Shown in pieces: positions 8,436 through 11,073 of a DNA stretch of 11,073 nt. The notes under the pieces were generated by a model. The model worked only from the letters and a program-made list of their open reading frames with translations. It did not search any database and was not told the DNA's origin. The stretch spans positions 1 through 11,073 of the forward strand of contig CALDGN010000044.1 of assembly GCA_937942965.1 (NCBI GenBank), in the 5' to 3' direction. The stretch is from an uncultured Acidimicrobiales bacterium. Its GTDB lineage: Bacteria; Actinomycetota; Acidimicrobiia; Acidimicrobiales; UBA10347. The position numbers and the translations under genes are program-made. Every line of letters starts with the position of its first letter. The first letter of the stretch is position 1.

Positions 8436-9560
8436 ATGGAATCCCCATGGCAACGAGACCCGTCATCGACCGCCCGTCGGTCCACGCGGCGCAGCACTCC
8501 CCTCCAGCTGTCGCTCGTCGTGTTGGCGACGGTCACGTTGCTTCTTGCAGCCTGCGGAGGCGGCACCGACCGCCCCGCAGGCGCAGGCATCTATGTCCCC
8601 GTCGAAGGCACAACCACGACCGAAGGCCTTCGAGTCGAGACCGCGTCGGCACAGACCCGAGCCGAGTCGGTGCAGCCCACCGCCGACTTCGAACTGGTCG
8701 AGAACCTGATCCAGTCGTTCCTCGATGCTCGCTCCGATGTGATCGTCGGCGGCGCCGATCCAGCCTCGATGGCACCGGTCGCACTTCCGTCCGCGATCGA
8801 CTTCGTGATCGGCGAGCGCGCCTACAACCAACAACAGGCCGACCTTGATCGTGCCGGATCGACGATCCATCAGCTGCATACCTGGCCAAACCTGACGGCG
8901 ATCCAACAGTCCGGCGAACAGATCTTCGTGACCGACTGCACCGAGCGCCAAGAGACCAACGGCTACGGCCAGTTCAACCTGTTCTTCGTCGAGCACCGCT
9001 ACTCGCTTCAGCTCGATGCCGGCGTCTGGAAGGTCGCCACGGTCGAGGAAGTGCACAACGGCTTCCTCGAGCGCGACGACCGCTTCGGTTGCACGCCACA
9101 GTCCTTCACCGAACGGGCCGAAGCGACGGCGGTCACGATGTGGACCGAGTTCGTCGCTCTGGGTCGCAACCCAGCTTCCACCGCTCCGCTCTCGACGGCG
9201 TTCGGCGACGACTTGGCTGAACGCACTGCGGAGCAAGCCGCCGCCCAGGCCGCAGCTGGCATCGCACTCACCAGCAACGAAGAGGTCACCTTCCGAACCA
9301 TCGGCATCGATACGCAAGCCGACCTCATGCGCCTGACGGGTGACGGCACCACCGTCGTGGTCGAAGCCTGCCGCTACTTCCCCGACGGACTCGAAGCGAC
9401 CGACCTGACGACCGGCGAAATCGGTCGAGGCTTGGCACCTGGTTCCGAACTCGCCCAGTGGCTCTACGTACGCCTCAGTACCGGGCCCGAAGGAAGAACC
9501 GGACCTGATCAAGTGCTTGCGGTCGAGACCGCGCCGAGCGCATGCGGAGTCCAGCAATGA
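8436..9560 (+). CDS. Secreted lipoprotein of unknown function, partner of the downstream Hint protein
   Basis: A 374-residue protein with an arginine-rich N-terminus (RRSTRRS, 14-20), a hydrophobic stretch (23-38) and the lipobox LLAAC with Cys40, so it should be exported and lipid-anchored outside the membrane. A Thr-rich linker follows. The remainder looks like two similar alpha+beta parts, about 85-220 and 228-370. Each begins with an amphipathic helix and ends in beta strands (for example VEHRYSLQLDAGVWKVATVEE and VVVEACRYFPDG). This resembles NTF2-like folds, but that is a guess from pattern only. Four cysteines outside the lipobox (168, 219, 312, 370), two per part, could form two disulfides. 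Residues 262-276 are Ala-rich. I do not recognise the family. The stop overlaps the next start as ATGA, so the two products are probably made together. Confidence 0.85.
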   Translation: MESPWQRDPSSTARRSTRRSTPLQLSLVVLATVTLLLAACGGGTDRPAGAGIYVPVEGTTTTEGLRVETASAQTRAESVQPTADFELVENLIQSFLDARSDVIVGGADPASMAPVALPSAIDFVIGERAYNQQQADLDRAGSTIHQLHTWPNLTAIQQSGEQIFVTDCTERQETNGYGQFNLFFVEHRYSLQLDAGVWKVATVEEVHNGFLERDDRFGCTPQSFTERAEATAVTMWTEFVALGRNPASTAPLSTAFGDDLAERTAEQAAAQAAAGIALTSNEEVTFRTIGIDTQADLMRLTGDGTTVVVEACRYFPDGLEATDLTTGEIGRGLAPGSELAQWLYVRLSTGPEGRTGPDQVLAVETAPSACGVQQ

Positions 9561-11073
9561 GCCTGCGCCGCACCACCATCCGCCCGATCGTCGTCCTCAT
9601 CGGCTGGGCCCTCATCGTCTCGATCGCCACCATCGTTCCCATCACGAGCGTCGCCGCGCAGACGATGGATCCGGCCAGCGGACTCGCCGCCGGCACGTCG
9701 ATCGACGGCCCGATCGGCGTGCGCACGAGCTCGAACGCGGATGCTCCAGCGCAAGTCCTGGCATTCCGCTTCGACCCGCCCGCCGACTGCCTGTATGACA
9801 ACTCGTGCCCCGACCAGGTGGGCAACAGCGACGATGAAGATGACGGCCCGCCGCCTCGTGACCCCTACCAGGACGCACGCGACTCTCGCGACGACGGCAT
9901 CGACAAGGTCATCGGCAAGATCGTCACGCCGAACTTCATCACCTATCCCGGCTTCGAGGCTCAGCTCGTGGGACTCGAGTCGTTCCTGCACTTGACCGAG
10001 GGTTTCAAGAAAGAGTCGGCGACGGGCAAAGACGTCGGCGGTCAACAGGTCACGGTCTACGCCACGCCGATCGAATCGGTGTGGGAGTTCACCAGCAGCG
10101 AAGGCACCGAAATCGTCACGTGCGCGGAGACCGAAGAGTGGTCGGCTGGCGATCGCGATCCGCTGTGCGGCAAGGACTGGGAACACTCAAGCTCGGTGAT
10201 CGGCAAGGTGTCGCTCCGAGTCACGGTCAAGTACCGCATCCATTGGACGCATGGCTACACGACCGGCTGGCAAGTCCATGACGAACCGAAGTGGTCGGCG
10301 ACGCGAGACCTGACGGTTCGCGAAGCGCTGGCTCGTGGCATCGACGAAGAACTCGACTTCGATCCTCCGGACGATGTCCGCCCCGAGGTCGCAGAACCAG
10401 ACACGGTCGACTGCGGATGGGGCGCCAAGTTCGCGGCTGCGGTGATTCCGGGCCTGGGCTGTGAACCGATCCAGCTGGTCTGGGACTTGTTCACCGGGTT
10501 CCTCGGCGGATGTGTGGGCGCCATCATCGGTCGTATCGGTGACCTTTGGGACACCGTGAAGAGCGCAGCCGGCGACCCCGTCGGTTTCATCAAAGACCAA
10601 GTCGGCGGCCTCAAGGCCATGTACGACCTGTTGCTCGAAGACCCGCTCGCACTCATGGAGCAGTTGGGTCGAGAGTTCTTCGAGCTCGATGAGGACGACG
10701 ACCCGTCCACGTGGAATGCGGAGCAGTGGGCGTCGTGGGCAGGCGAGTTCATCTGCGCCAAGGCCTTCGACTATCTGACCGGTCAAGCATCGGGGCGCCT
10801 CATGCGCTATCTCGACGGCAAGATCCGCCCGAACGGACCGAACGGTCCGAACAACAATCCTGACCTCGACCCCGACAATCCAGACGCCGACCCGGACAAC
10901 CCGGACAACGACAATCCGGACAACGAGAACCCAGACAACGACGCCCCGACGTGCCCGATTCGGAACTCGTCGTTCCCGGCTGGCACCCAGGTTGTTATGG
11001 ATGACGGCAGCTTGCTGCCGATCGAGCAGATCCGCCCCGGCGACGCTGTCCTCTCCTACAACGTCGACACGTC
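9557..11073 (+). CDS. Large secreted protein with C-terminal Hint domain, cut by window edge
   Basis: An open frame of 505 codons runs to the window end. Residues 1-34 form a signal peptide (RR, then a hydrophobic core, probable cleavage after Val-Ala-Ala). Next comes an acidic low-complexity part (90-115). Residues 118-260 look beta-rich, with Cys189 and Cys204. Residues 286-410 are helical, including a Gly-rich hydrophobic stretch (VWDLFTGFLGGCVGAIIGR) and LWDTVKSAAGDP, similar in style to the pre-toxin part of polymorphic toxins. A linker of Asp-Pro-Asp-Asn repeats (434-464) follows. At 466 begins CPIRNSSFPAGTQVVMDDGS and LLPIEQIRPGDAVLSYN, which fits the N-terminal block of Hint (Hedgehog/intein) domains. 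Such domains usually free a C-terminal toxin; that part is outside the window. ATGA overlap with the lipoprotein implies coupling. Confidence 0.8.
   Translation, partial: MSLRRTTIRPIVVLIGWALIVSIATIVPITSVAAQTMDPASGLAAGTSIDGPIGVRTSSNADAPAQVLAFRFDPPADCLYDNSCPDQVGNSDDEDDGPPPRDPYQDARDSRDDGIDKVIGKIVTPNFITYPGFEAQLVGLESFLHLTEGFKKESATGKDVGGQQVTVYATPIESVWEFTSSEGTEIVTCAETEEWSAGDRDPLCGKDWEHSSSVIGKVSLRVTVKYRIHWTHGYTTGWQVHDEPKWSATRDLTVREALARGIDEELDFDPPDDVRPEVAEPDTVDCGWGAKFAAAVIPGLGCEPIQLVWDLFTGFLGGCVGAIIGRIGDLWDTVKSAAGDPVGFIKDQVGGLKAMYDLLLEDPLALMEQLGREFFELDEDDDPSTWNAEQWASWAGEFICAKAFDYLTGQASGRLMRYLDGKIRPNGPNGPNNNPDLDPDNPDADPDNPDNDNPDNENPDNDAPTCPIRNSSFPAGTQVVMDDGSLLPIEQIRPGDAVLSYNVDT
10857..10948 (+). repeat. 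Degenerate repeat encoding Asp-Pro-Asp-Asn linker
   Basis: Short copies of GACAAYCCGGACAAC-like sequence encode a run of Asp, Pro and Asn residues (about 434-464) between the helical part and the Hint-like domain. Third positions vary, suggesting selection on the protein. Such linkers are extended and acidic, and Asp-Pro repeats often bind calcium, but this is not shown here. Confidence 0.75.

Noticed and set aside
8463..9557. 364-codon minus-strand open frame opposite the lipoprotein gene
   Set aside because: The plus-strand frame has a signal sequence, a lipobox and coupling to the next gene. The reverse frame shows only high-GC antisense composition.
9509..10786. Two minus-strand open frames (9509-10186 and 10187-10786) opposite the Hint protein gene
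   Set aside because: The plus strand carries one uninterrupted 505-codon frame with signal peptide and Hint motif; the antisense frames show no recognisable motif.

Overview
The window looks like a chromosomal segment of a high-GC member of the Actinomycetota. The order recA-miaB-miaA-dapF-hflX on one strand is classic for that phylum. The recA operators are of the GAAC-N4-GTTC type used by actinobacterial and Gram-positive LexA, and several first genes appear to be leaderless, also common there. Protein style (short acidic tails, a dapC-type aminotransferase beside dapF) and the absence of recX make me think of Acidimicrobiia (Ilumatobacter-like), but that last step is a guess.

Left part (1-6504, minus strand): read in the direction of transcription this is recA, a 404-base non-coding stretch dense in hairpins and ending in a good intrinsic terminator, then miaB, miaA, dapF, hflX and the first 84 codons of a dapC-type aminotransferase that runs off the left edge. 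Spacing within the miaB-to-dapC run is short (28, 82, 8 and -11 bases), so it is probably one operon joining tRNA A37 modification (MiaA makes i6A, MiaB turns it into ms2i6A), lysine/diaminopimelate synthesis (DapF, DapC) and the ribosome-associated GTPase HflX. RecA has its own control region with two perfect LexA-type dyads 33 bp apart.

Middle (6505-8337): the recA/gdh divergent control region, a plus-strand NAD(P)-dependent glutamate dehydrogenase of ordinary length, and a convergent 67-residue protein with two membrane helices.

Right part (8338-11073, plus strand): a 98-base divergent promoter region with a perfect GGGGAC-AC-GTCCCC dyad, then a two-gene unit joined by an ATGA overlap. 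The first gene encodes a 374-residue lipoprotein; the second encodes a large secreted protein, cut by the window edge after 505 codons. After an Asp/Pro/Asn-rich linker the second protein begins what looks like a Hint (Hedgehog/intein-type self-cleaving) domain of the kind found in polymorphic toxins. This exported pair and the structured recA-miaB spacer are the least explained parts of the window.

Four genes that start transcription units (miaB, gdh, the small membrane protein and the lipoprotein) have a TANNNT hexamer ending 6-7 bases before the start codon and no Shine-Dalgarno sequence, which suggests leaderless mRNAs. recA and the internal operon genes dapF, hflX and dapC have clear Shine-Dalgarno sequences.
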